Assembly (NCBI GenBank): GCA_027923505.1
Contig: BROI01000025.1
Coordinates: 372,001-436,000 of the forward strand
From: Mayamaea pseudoterrestris
Lineage: Eukaryota > Bacillariophyta > Bacillariophyceae > Sellaphorales > Sellaphoraceae
Direction: 5' to 3'
DNA: 64,000 nt
Positions 29,151-37,925 of the stretch are shown here, in pieces. The number at the start of each line of letters is the position of its first letter. The stretch's first letter is position 1. The position numbers and the translations under genes are program-made. A model generated the notes under the pieces. The model was not told the DNA's origin and made no database searches. It was given only the letters and a program-made list of their open reading frames with translations.

Positions 29151-29546
29151 TGAGTCGTCTCTGTTTCCTACGAATGCAACGGCTTTCATTTTTATCGACA
29201 GTAGGCTTGCGTATAGAGGCGCGTCGACAATGCCATGGCCTCAAAGGCTGGATTTCCTAGTACGCTTTCTTTGCACAATGAATGCAGGATTTGATCAATA
29301 AGATAATGCGGATTATAGTTTGCACGTGTATGATCGTCTTCAAAGTTAAGATACTGCAGCACTGTTTCATTTAAAGACACTGGCTGCTGCTGCTAGAATT
29401 TATCTCGACATCGCTGCGGTACTCATTCACGAACGACTTCTTGTCGCCTTCGAAACTTCAACTTGGCATGGATCGAGCCTACGTCGCACATCACTTCTTG
29501 GTAGTTTATTTCTTCCTTACAATAGACTTGACTTACAACTACGACA
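29151..29546. promoter_or_regulatory. Upstream region of the uroporphyrinogen decarboxylase gene
   Basis: About 400 bases between two rightward genes. A minus-strand frame of about 60 codons (29192-29380) has natural-looking composition but starts only at GTG and lacks a family match; I leave it uncalled. Otherwise presumed 3' untranslated and promoter sequence. Confidence 0.35.
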
Positions 29547-30887
29547 ATGAAGGTCGCTTTCAGTTTATCTGCAGTATTGCTTACTCTCGGCTCGTCCACC
29601 GCGTTCTCACCCTCAGTGCGAACGACGAGGACAACTTCATCACTATCGGCATCGGTGGAGCAAGCGACAGCGTCCGCATCAACTTCCAAGGACTCGCACG
29701 ACGCCCCTCTACTCATTCGGGCTGCCCGCGGCGAACAGGTGGAACGAACTCCCGTCTGGATGATGCGACAGGCTGGTCGACACATTGCCGAGTATCGAGA
29801 ATTATGCAAAACCTACCCCACCTTTCGCGAACGCTCCGAAATTCCACACGTTGCCGTCGAAGTGTCGCTGCAGCCTTGGCGCAACTACCAAACAGATGGT
29901 TGCATTTTGTTCAGTGACATTTTGACGCCACTTCCAGGCATGGGATGTGAATTTGTCATTGACGAAAAGAAGGGACCCGTCATGGCGTCGACGATTGACT
30001 CCTGGGACAAGCTTGACACGATTCACGCATTGGATCCGACCAAGTCAACGCCATTCGTCGCTGAAACACTTCAACTTTTGCGGCAAGAGGTTGGACCAGA
30101 AACGGCCGTTCTTGGATTCGTTGGTTGTCCGTATACACTGGCCACGTATTTGGTGGAAGGCAAGTCGTCCAAGGAATACTTGGAAATCAAAAAGATGGCC
30201 TTGAATGAGCCAGAACTGCTGCATGCCATTCTTCAAAAGCTTGCTGACAATATTGGAGACTATGCGCTCTATCAGATTGAAAGTGGCGCTCAACTGATTC
30301 AAATGTAAGTGACGAGAAAACAGTTGCGTCCGGCGTACTGTTTTGCACCTGCAGGCAAGAACGGGTATCAGAAAAAAACACTTGCAAACGAGAGAATAAT
30401 CTGACTTGCTTATCTTGGTCGTTTCAGTTTCGACTCATGGGCCGGTCACTTGAGTCCACGCGACTACGACGCCTTTGCCGCACCTTACCAAAAGCAAGTC
30501 CTTGACAAGATCAAGGCTGCTCACCCTGAAATTCCAACGGTTGTTTACATTAAGCATTCCGGAGCCTTGATTGAGCGCATGGCGGCAACGGGAGTTGATG
30601 TCGTGTCGCTTGACTGGACGGTGGACATGGCGGATGGACGCAACCGCGTCGAAGCAGGTCGCAAGGCTGCCTGCTTGAGTGGACGTGGCGGTGTGCAAGG
30701 CAACTTGGACCCAGCTGTGCTTTTGGGCAACCATGATATGATTAAGGAACGGACGGAAGAGATCCTTAAGAAGGCCGGTAACACTGGTCACGTAATGAAC
30801 CTTGGTCATGGTATCGAGGCGTGCACACCAGAGGAGAATGCAAAATGCTTCATTGAGACTGTGCGAAACTATAGACACGACGCATGA
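29547..30887 (+). CDS. UROD: Uroporphyrinogen III decarboxylase, plastid-targeted, two exons
   Basis: It decarboxylates the four acetate side chains of uroporphyrinogen III to give coproporphyrinogen III on the way to haem and chlorophyll. Exon 1 (29547-30304) joins exon 2 (30428-30887) across a 123-nt intron (GTAAGT, TTTCAG). The join splits an Ile codon and restores the family sequence QIFDSWAG; total length is 405 residues. The substrate-binding PVWMMRQAGRH motif and GCPYTLATY block are intact. The N-terminus MKVAFSLSAVLLTLGSSTAF is a signal peptide with an A-F cleavage site followed by a Ser/Thr/Arg-rich transit peptide, the bipartite presequence of heterokont plastid proteins. This gene is the clearest marker of a secondary red-type plastid in the window. 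Confidence 0.97.
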
Positions 30888-31012
30888 AGTATCTGAAAAC
30901 ACAACCATTCGTTTGTATCATGTATGGTGAAAGTGTTACTAAGGTACGGATAACGGATAGTCTTTTACTATAATGCCTTAGGCTACGAAACATACATGCA
31001 ACTGCCAAACAT

Positions 31013-33343
31013 TTAGTATCCAGCAATGGCCAAAAGAGTAATTTTTCTCTCCTTCTGGTTCGATTTTCGCGCCATGAGTCGGGTCAAGGTAGCTGCCGTC
31101 ATGCCACGAGTGTCCTCGTCATCCAGTCCGACAATGAGGTCACCAGCGTTGATCAAACCCAGCATTGGAGAAGTGGGCTTCAGCGAGTGCACACATGGAC
31201 CCTCCTTCGTTGTGTCAACGACGATTCCAATCGGACCTGCCGGAGCAAAGACATCGTAGAGACCTCCTCGGCGCACCGCCGATTCGTAGGAAGCTGGCAA
31301 ATTGTCAAGTTGCTGCGGTCCATCGTCGCGCAAAGGGCGAGCGCCCAGGTAACCAGTTGATTCCATCGTCGGCTGCTGTGACTGGTGCTTCGCTTTCATC
31401 TGCTGCTGTTGCGGCTTCTTCTTTTTCTTGCCCGAGAGGATGTTGTTAAAGAAAGAGCTAGCAACTGATTGCCCGGATGCGGATGTAGACGGTGAATCCA
31501 TAGCGATGGGAGCCGCTCCTAACGTTCCACCCATGCTTTTGGTCAACATAAGTTCCTGATCGTCAACGTAGAATGAGGGGTTTGGCTGACCATTGTAGTA
31601 GATCCCGGCCGGCGCTGCAAACTGCGCATTAGGTTGATTGTGCATTCCAATATGTTCATTCGCACCTCCTGGACGCGCTCCAAGGACTTGACGCATCATG
31701 TGAGCATGGTCGCGAGACGTTGTCGGATCGATTCGGAAGCCATACTGTTCATAGTTTGCCTCGGAAACTCCAACCTCCGACTCTGTTGGCGGATCCACCG
31801 ACCCATGGCTTCGCTGCAATGGAATGTTCGTGAGCTGGCCACCCCCCAAGCACTCTGCTCCAATCCTTTGGTTCAAGCAGTCCAAGTCGCCGAAAATATT
31901 GTCGGACATGATGGATGGTCGACCGGTATTTTCTTGGTGCTCCTCGTTTTCCTCCGTCGCTGACTGGTTAATTGCAGCTGCCATTTGCTGCTCGGTCAAA
32001 ATGGTATTATCGGGATAAGTGCGTGCCTCAACAAAAGCGTTAGGGTCCATGTAACTATCCTTCATTGGATACTGCTGTTGCATGCCAAACTCGTTCACCA
32101 TCATGGTGCCAGTCGACGATCCTCGTGGACTGTCAAGGGCTTCGCCATATTCGGACAAGGTGTAGCTACGCACCGAGTAAACAGCGGCACCAATTGCCAA
32201 TCCAACCGCCACCAAAGCAATGACAAGAATGGCCGACAGACCACCTGCGGATATGGCCTTTTCGGAAGCGTTGGCGTTGCCTTGAATGGCGCTGGCGTCG
32301 ATTGGACGCAGCGGCAAAAAGACGTCATTGTAATTGCCGAGCATGTGGATCCAAAGCTCATCCGGTTTCTGAAACAGTGAATTAAGCGCAGCGAACAAGT
32401 CAAATTCTGTATCTGCGCCAGTGTAAATGGCTGTGACTTCAAAATGTAGCTCCAACAATGTTGATGACTCTGACGTCGTTGTTACTTGTTGTTGCTCAAG
32501 CGTGCGCTCACTCGGCGGCGCGCCATCCACCTTGTAGTCGGATGTGGCCGTGACGCTTGTCTCTGTCCCATCCGTTGTCATGGTCATGTTGAAGCCTCGC
32601 GTCACAAGGGCTTGAAACTCCAAAACGACTTGCGGAACGCTGAGTCCACCGTCAATCGACAGCTGATCAATGTAGTCTTCCGTTCCAGTGACAAAAGCCA
32701 ATTGCTCCTCGCTTGTCAGCTTTTTCGTAAGCTCCAAATGTGCTGTGAAAAAGGCCGACTGCGTACCAATGTAGGTTGGAACGTTGCTTGGCATGCTTGA
32801 TACCGACGGACTCGCTGATGGATTAAGGGAAGGCGCTGCCGAAACGGTCGGACTACTGGAAGGAGTTTTTGTTGGTGAATACGACGGACGTGATGATGGC
32901 ATGGGAGAAGTCGTTGGCGAAGGAGATGGCGGTGATGACGGTGCCTCTGTCGGAAACCGCGTTGTGGTGGGTTGGAAACTTGGTTGCGGACTGTCGGTTG
33001 GCGCAAGAGTAGGCGTATACGATGGGCTTGGAGAAGGTGCTGGTGACTCTGTGGGCGAAGCTGTTGGGCTTCCAGTCGGCTCGGGTGTAACAGTGGGAGT
33101 AATGGTCGGTGTATAGCTTGGGCTTGGTGAAGGTGCTGGACTTTCCGTCGGCGAGCTAGTAGGGCTGCTGAGTTCATCAGCGGTTGTATTGGTGGCGTTC
33201 ACAGCTGTCGCATTCTTCAAAAGGCCGCGCACGCCTTGTGACGGAACGACATCAATAGAGCGACGAGGGTAGTTCCAAGCCTTTGTTGAATGCAGCAAGA
33301 CAGCACTGAGCAAGAGAGTGGTGGCAGTCCGATGGTTGATCAT
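31013..33343 (-). CDS. Membrane protein with Pro/Thr/Ser stalk, folded ectodomain, TM and C-terminal PDZ domain
   Basis: The start at 33343 gives a signal peptide (MINHRTATTLLLSAVLLHST); the frame upstream has no ATG. The 776-residue product continues with about 130 residues of SPxPSPSYTPT-type repeats, a stalk or wall-associated style common in diatom surface proteins. An ectodomain of about 170 residues follows, with alternating strands (LLELHFEVTAIYTG). The membrane segment lies near residues 370-392 (LSAILVIALVAVGLAIGAAV), followed by a cytosolic tail with Gln, Asn and Met-rich parts and a KKKKPQQQQ stretch. The last 85 residues form a PDZ domain (GPCVHSLKPTS, INAGDLIVGLDDEDTRGMTA, ERKITLLAI) homologous to that of the gene at 10446. 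It is divergent from the PGP synthase gene with only 170 nt between the starts. Function unknown; a surface receptor or adhesion molecule is inference. Confidence 0.85.
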   Translation of the reverse strand: MINHRTATTLLLSAVLLHSTKAWNYPRRSIDVVPSQGVRGLLKNATAVNATNTTADELSSPTSSPTESPAPSPSPSYTPTITPTVTPEPTGSPTASPTESPAPSPSPSYTPTLAPTDSPQPSFQPTTTRFPTEAPSSPPSPSPTTSPMPSSRPSYSPTKTPSSSPTVSAAPSLNPSASPSVSSMPSNVPTYIGTQSAFFTAHLELTKKLTSEEQLAFVTGTEDYIDQLSIDGGLSVPQVVLEFQALVTRGFNMTMTTDGTETSVTATSDYKVDGAPPSERTLEQQQVTTTSESSTLLELHFEVTAIYTGADTEFDLFAALNSLFQKPDELWIHMLGNYNDVFLPLRPIDASAIQGNANASEKAISAGGLSAILVIALVAVGLAIGAAVYSVRSYTLSEYGEALDSPRGSSTGTMMVNEFGMQQQYPMKDSYMDPNAFVEARTYPDNTILTEQQMAAAINQSATEENEEHQENTGRPSIMSDNIFGDLDCLNQRIGAECLGGGQLTNIPLQRSHGSVDPPTESEVGVSEANYEQYGFRIDPTTSRDHAHMMRQVLGARPGGANEHIGMHNQPNAQFAAPAGIYYNGQPNPSFYVDDQELMLTKSMGGTLGAAPIAMDSPSTSASGQSVASSFFNNILSGKKKKKPQQQQMKAKHQSQQPTMESTGYLGARPLRDDGPQQLDNLPASYESAVRRGGLYDVFAPAGPIGIVVDTTKEGPCVHSLKPTSPMLGLINAGDLIVGLDDEDTRGMTAATLTRLMARKSNQKERKITLLAIAGY

Positions 33344-33513
33344 TTTTGCTGTCAAATCGAGGGCAACGTTACTGCTTGCAAATTTGTACAGAATAGCGCC
33401 ACTCAAGGCTGCTGCTGTTTGGAGAGAAAGAAAGTTATCTGCGGAGTTGTCTTGTAGTCACTTTGATGAGACAACAAGAGGCAAGGGCAGCATGGAGGTG
33501 AAGGAATTGGAAT
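33344..33513. promoter_or_regulatory. Compact bidirectional promoter
   Basis: Only 170 bases separate the start codons of two divergent genes (PDZ membrane protein and PGP synthase), so both core promoters and 5' leaders must fit here, or the PGP synthase starts at a later Met. Confidence 0.5.
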
Positions 33514-35169
33514 ATGAACGATTTGGCGATGGAGACGTTGCCTTGTGAAGGCATGGCAGGCGCGCGGATGACCGCCCGGCTTGCTAATGTTCACGATGCG
33601 ACATGGGTCACACGCGGCATCAGCTGCCGCAAATCTTTTTCTTTCGCACCATTCTTCCATCTTCACCATTACGGAGCGATTCAAGGACGTGCAATGGCAA
33701 GCATCAGTCGAACAAGGCTCCTCAATGCCGCGAGAGGGTTGCTAGATAGCAAAAATAAGTCGCTTGGAATTTTACGATGCTTTCCGTTGAAGCGTCAGCA
33801 CGTGGAAACATCGCCTCCGACACCCGCTGACTTCCACACGACCCTTTGTCATTTGATTCGAAACGCAAAGCAACGAGTAACGCTGGCGTCTCTATACATA
33901 GGACCAGCAGCGGATGTTGTTTACGAAAAAGAGGTGGAACTACTGAATGCCATTCGCGAAGCGTCATCCAACGGCGTTGACGTCAAGATTCTGTTGGATC
34001 AACATCGAGCACTTCGGCTTGTACCCATCAAAGGAAGCAAGAGCAAGAACATTACATCTGCGGAAGCATGTAAACGAGTACTAAATGAAAGTGGGAAAAT
34101 TCATCTACTCTCTGTTCTTCCGCCGATATTGGATCGGTTACTCCCGAATCCATACAATGAGATCGCTGGAGTCTTTCACATCAAGGCCTACATTATTGAT
34201 GACCATTTGATACTTAGTGGGGCCAATCTTTCGGAAGAATACTTTGTCGACCGGATCGATCGATATTTATGGGTTACTTGTCCAGACTTGGTGCAATGCT
34301 ACCAAGACATTGTTGACGCTCTGTCTGATCATGGTGTCGAATATTGCGACCATGGAAGACTGCTGCCGCCAAAGACAACCCGACAGCAGCTACTCGACGC
34401 ACTTCGAGCCATCTTGACTACAACGGAAGCAAATGAATACAACCTTGACTCATTCCACGGCGTTGACGATCCGGTCGCCTACGCTGTGCCAACATTTCAT
34501 GCGCCTCCATCCTACGTTCGTCGCTATAGCATGTTTCGAAATGACCATCAAGTCTTGAAAGGCATTTTGCAAGAAGCCGCACACCAGCAGGAGCAACTCC
34601 GTATACCACTGTCATGCCGCATTTCCACAGCCTACTTGAATCCTACCGATGCATTTCTCAAGCTTCTTTCGCCGCTTCAGCGCACCATTTTTCTCACGGC
34701 TGGAAGAGTTTCACATGGATTCAAACCAAAGCCAAAGGCAGGCAACAAGGGACGCGACTGGATACCCACCGTCTTTGAACATTCCGCGCAACTTGCTTCC
34801 CAAAAATTGGACAATGTGAGTGTTTCCTACTACCAGCGTCCAAACTGGTCGTTTCACGCCAAGGGCGTCTGGCTGACGAATGAGTGCATGACGAACAAGG
34901 CAACCGATCATGACGATCCACGTCTTTCGGCAGACGCTCACGTTTACGCCGTGACGCATGGCTCCTCCAACTATGGTCAGCGATCCGCTCACCGTGACAT
35001 GGAGAGCAACTTGTTTTTGATCTTGCCCGAGTTTTCGCCACTGGTGAAGGAACACATTGATGAATGGAACGCATTGTGCGAATACTCAGTGTCAGCTGAA
35101 AGTGAAGGCACGAGACCAATCTTGCCGCAGATTCGGGGAGCCTTTCCCGTCATTCGATACTTCTTCTAG
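33514..35169 (+). CDS. PGS1: Phosphatidylglycerophosphate synthase, phospholipase D family (PGS1 type)
   Basis: It transfers a phosphatidyl group from CDP-diacylglycerol to glycerol-3-phosphate, the committed step to phosphatidylglycerol and cardiolipin. Two HKD-type motifs are visible: HIKAYIIDD (His222, Lys224, Asp229) with SGANLSEEYF, and FHAKGVWLT (His448, Lys450) with HGSSNYGQRSAHRDMESNL. The second lacks the Asp, as I recall for eukaryotic PGS1 proteins. Length is 551 residues from the first ATG. The first 60-70 residues are basic and Ser/Ala-rich with further Met codons (for example MASISRTRLLNAARGLL), consistent with a mitochondrial presequence, so the true start may be internal. It uses the product of the CDP-DAG synthase encoded at 13526-14365. 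Confidence 0.93.
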   Translation: MNDLAMETLPCEGMAGARMTARLANVHDATWVTRGISCRKSFSFAPFFHLHHYGAIQGRAMASISRTRLLNAARGLLDSKNKSLGILRCFPLKRQHVETSPPTPADFHTTLCHLIRNAKQRVTLASLYIGPAADVVYEKEVELLNAIREASSNGVDVKILLDQHRALRLVPIKGSKSKNITSAEACKRVLNESGKIHLLSVLPPILDRLLPNPYNEIAGVFHIKAYIIDDHLILSGANLSEEYFVDRIDRYLWVTCPDLVQCYQDIVDALSDHGVEYCDHGRLLPPKTTRQQLLDALRAILTTTEANEYNLDSFHGVDDPVAYAVPTFHAPPSYVRRYSMFRNDHQVLKGILQEAAHQQEQLRIPLSCRISTAYLNPTDAFLKLLSPLQRTIFLTAGRVSHGFKPKPKAGNKGRDWIPTVFEHSAQLASQKLDNVSVSYYQRPNWSFHAKGVWLTNECMTNKATDHDDPRLSADAHVYAVTHGSSNYGQRSAHRDMESNLFLILPEFSPLVKEHIDEWNALCEYSVSAESEGTRPILPQIRGAFPVIRYFF

Positions 35170-35277
35170 CGTGCTTGCGAATAGTGGTATTGCTGGTGGT
35201 GTGACGATAAAATACACGTCGCGACTGAACACACAATAAATATATACCTAAGAATAAACTTTAACAAATACGCCTGC

Positions 35278-36132
35278 CTACCTGTCTCGACGTTTCTTGT
35301 CCTTCTGTTGCTGTGGACCTCCTCCATACGACTTGTGCCACAGTCGTCCAGTATCGGTTCGAAAACTCTTTTGAATACTGCCATGGTCATAATCCACGCG
35401 ACACGGACGACCCAAGACAACAATTGGTGACGCCGTGGCCTCCTGCGCATGCTCCACCGCGTCGAACTCCACGTAGGCAAAGCCTCTGGACCGCTTGGTG
35501 GCATTGTGACGAACGACGCGCACGCCGCCCGGCACAATGTTGGCATCGGCGCCAATGGCTTCCGCAATATCATCCTCCGTAGCGTCATACGACAAGTTAT
35601 GTAACACAATCGTCTTGGATGGTTCGCCTTGCAGTGTTTGTTGTTGCGTCGTTGATTGACCAGCGGACGGAGCATTCGCCGGAGCAATGCTCAAGTATCG
35701 CTTCTTCAAATACAGACGCTTGGCACCGAGTGCACATGCCGACTGCTGAAGGTCGCGTGTCGCAAATACAACGTGTCCATATCCTTTGAGGCGACCAGTG
35801 TCGGGCCAGGTTGGTAGACGCACGTCGGAAATGATTGCATCGGCATCTTCTTCCGTCGCGTTCAAATGCTGCACAAAGAACGCGACTACATCCTCGCGGG
35901 TACAATCATATGGTATGCCTTCCACAAAGACTGTTCGATCGACTTCGCGCTCCTTGGTGTCGGCATCCTTGGCCGCAGCGTCAAGTTCATCATCTTCCTT
36001 GTTTTCTTCGTCGTCGTCAGCCTTTTTGCGTTTTCTCTTGCGCTTGCGACGCTTCTTCCCGTCGTCAACCGCCTCTGGAATCTCATCGACTTCCAGATTC
36101 TTTTCCTTAAAGGATTCCTCGTAGTCTGCCAT
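35278..36132 (-). CDS. Two-RRM RNA-binding protein, nucleolin/Nop12-like
   Basis: The 284-residue protein has an acidic/basic N-terminal tail (KKRRKRKRKRKKADDDEENKE) that looks like a nucleolar localisation signal, then two RNA recognition motifs. The first has VFVEGIPY and KGYGHVVF as RNP2 and RNP1, the second has IVLHNLSY and RGFAYVEF. A short Arg/Lys/Gly-rich tail follows. This layout fits nucleolar RNA-binding proteins involved in pre-rRNA processing, in keeping with UTP6 and UTP14 further along, although plain splicing or mRNP roles cannot be excluded. Start and stop are clear and no intron is needed. Confidence 0.88.
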   Translation of the reverse strand: MADYEESFKEKNLEVDEIPEAVDDGKKRRKRKRKRKKADDDEENKEDDELDAAAKDADTKEREVDRTVFVEGIPYDCTREDVVAFFVQHLNATEEDADAIISDVRLPTWPDTGRLKGYGHVVFATRDLQQSACALGAKRLYLKKRYLSIAPANAPSAGQSTTQQQTLQGEPSKTIVLHNLSYDATEDDIAEAIGADANIVPGGVRVVRHNATKRSRGFAYVEFDAVEHAQEATASPIVVLGRPCRVDYDHGSIQKSFRTDTGRLWHKSYGGGPQQQKDKKRRDR

Positions 36133-36395
36133 GCTAGATATGATAAGTGCAGCCGAAGAGCAAAATCAAGCAACGGCAGATCGAAGAGAAAATGGATGGT
36201 CGGATGGAGAAAATCAACTGTGTACCGTTACGACATAGTGACGGATCTTCTATTGTTTCACGAGTCAAATCCAGCGCCGCCGCGCTGGCGCGCGCAAACA
36301 TTGGCAATCAATCGTCGCTTCTCATTCATTCGGCCAAGATTGGAGTTCATACCTTTGCTTCATCGTACCATCTCAGTCAATCTCTCTCATTCGCA

Positions 36396-36767
36396 ATGAG
36401 ACTTGTTCTCTTCTACCTTCTTGGCATTGTTGTCACAGGTGTGGTGTCGAAATTGGTGTCCGCAGCTTCGCCACCAGAGCAAGCTCGCTTGGGTCATGGT
36501 TCAGCGGCAGCTCGCACTTTGAACACCTTGCCGACACCGACATTGAATGCACCCGAGCGACAGGACTCAGCAAGCGTGCATCAAGAATACTACAAGGGCA
36601 CGAAAGATGGCAAGGAAGCTTCGCAAGCTAGGATGGTCGTGACCAAGCCCCGACGGGTCATGGGAGTCGCGCCGCCGCCCACTCGTGGAGAAGTTCACGG
36701 GAGACCTCGCGACTTTTTGCAGCCTGGATTGTTTGGACCTTTTCCAAAGTGGTCCAGTCGACGTTAA
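36396..36767 (+). CDS. Small secreted protein of unknown function
   Basis: The ATG at 36396 starts a 123-residue product with a good signal peptide (MRLVLFYLLGIVVTGVVSKL, then VSAAS). The same frame opens further upstream, but without convincing Met or composition. The mature part is small, basic and Pro/Arg/Gly-rich, has no Cys, and ends FLQPGLFGPFPKWSSRR. Several dibasic or Arg-Pro sites (KPRRV, GRPRDF) could be cleaved. No family recognised; a secreted peptide precursor or matrix protein is possible. The signal peptide is the main support for coding. Confidence 0.6.
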   Translation: MRLVLFYLLGIVVTGVVSKLVSAASPPEQARLGHGSAAARTLNTLPTPTLNAPERQDSASVHQEYYKGTKDGKEASQARMVVTKPRRVMGVAPPPTRGEVHGRPRDFLQPGLFGPFPKWSSRR

Positions 36768-37151
36768 TAGTCTCTTTGTAATAGTCTAAATAAGTAAAAT
36801 ACTGTACAATGTCACGTGAATCAGTTAGATCTTATGCGTGGACAAGCTGGATCTTGCAAATGCTTGTAGATGGTATGTAAGGGACAATCATCGTTTTTGA
36901 GCATGAATCGTCAAAAGCATGGGAAGAATAACTTCATGCTTCACCACAACAGCGATCGCTTGCCAAAGAAAAGTGGAGTAGCACAGAATAAAACCGCTAA
37001 GACTCAATGACTAGATCGTGGTGCGACTTTTGCACTGACGTTGTGTCCACTCGCACGCTTCGACCATGAAACCATGAGGAACGAATGAGGCTCTACTGAC
37101 GACTTATTTCCGCCTTTATCGCAGCAGACACTTGAACTGGATTTACATATT
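36768..37151. other. Intergenic region, no gene seen
   Basis: About 380 AT-rich bases between two rightward genes. Nothing beyond presumed 3' and promoter sequence. Confidence 0.4.
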
Positions 37152-37925
37152 ATGCAAGACAATAGAAAGCATACGAAAGGCATGGCATTCATTTCTGGAC
37201 GACTTTTAATGCAGCTTCTGATGTTGATGATTTCATGTTTCGTGATATCAGGCTTCTACATTAAACCTACCTTCTACAAGGCGGATAGAATAGGACTAAA
37301 GATGAATAGTCAACTCATAATATTGCATGCAACATTGAACCCAATCAATGGCGAACGAGACACGCAAGCCGCTGAAGATTTCACATTTGATCTCGCTGAT
37401 GCTGCCGATATCGATGAAAGTGAAGTCATGCCAACTGCTCCACCAGTCACTTACAAGAAATTTATCACCATGCAAGATAAACGCGTTCTAGTTACCATTC
37501 GATACTCGGGGGAGTCAGGATTAAGGCCATACTTTTTGACGGTTGCCAAGCGATTGAAGCAATCACATCCCGATGTCATAGTTGAGCGACGCATTCTTCC
37601 ACCAGCAGCCCATGTATCAAGTGAAACTAGCATGGAGGCAGAAGCTACATTTGAAGTACTGGTGGATGGAACAATGGTGGTAGGTAGGACCAGGGCTAGG
37701 CGGGCCAAGGTAGCGCGGGTGGACATGAGTCGAAGTAGAAGTGTGTACGTGAGCATGCAGGAATTAGACGTTGCCATTGCGAGAGCTAGGAGAAGGCGAC
37801 GGCCATCAACTACTGTCTATGGAGATGCGGCAGCGGCTCAGAGTGGCGCCATGCGCAAGGAAATGCTGCGAGACAAGAATGGCGCAGAAGATGGTAGTAG
37901 TGGTAAGGATGATGCGTTTCTCTAA
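37152..37925 (+). CDS. Membrane-anchored selenoprotein W-like (Rdx) protein lacking the redox cysteines
   Basis: The 257-residue protein has an N-terminal anchor or signal peptide (about residues 15-36) and a central domain of about 90 residues that follows the Rdx/SelW pattern. A strand VLVTIRYSG leads into a loop, then YFLTVAKRLKQSHPDVIVE, then FEVLVDGTMVVGRT and a helix QELDVAIARARRRR. SelW-type proteins have Tyr-Cys-Gly-x-Cys/Sec-Gly at the first loop; here it reads Tyr118-Ser-Gly-Glu-Ser122-Gly, with Ser (TCG, TCA) at both redox positions and no in-frame TGA. The C-terminus is a disordered basic/acidic tail. Family assignment is by pattern only. If right, a thiol redox role is lost and binding or structural use is inferred. 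Confidence 0.7.
   Translation: MQDNRKHTKGMAFISGRLLMQLLMLMISCFVISGFYIKPTFYKADRIGLKMNSQLIILHATLNPINGERDTQAAEDFTFDLADAADIDESEVMPTAPPVTYKKFITMQDKRVLVTIRYSGESGLRPYFLTVAKRLKQSHPDVIVERRILPPAAHVSSETSMEAEATFEVLVDGTMVVGRTRARRAKVARVDMSRSRSVYVSMQELDVAIARARRRRRPSTTVYGDAAAAQSGAMRKEMLRDKNGAEDGSSGKDDAFL

Noticed and set aside
29192-29380. About 60-codon minus-strand frame upstream of the uroporphyrinogen decarboxylase
   Set aside because: Composition looks protein-like, but it starts only at GTG, has no family match, and an upstream TAG could only be bypassed by an unsupported splice.
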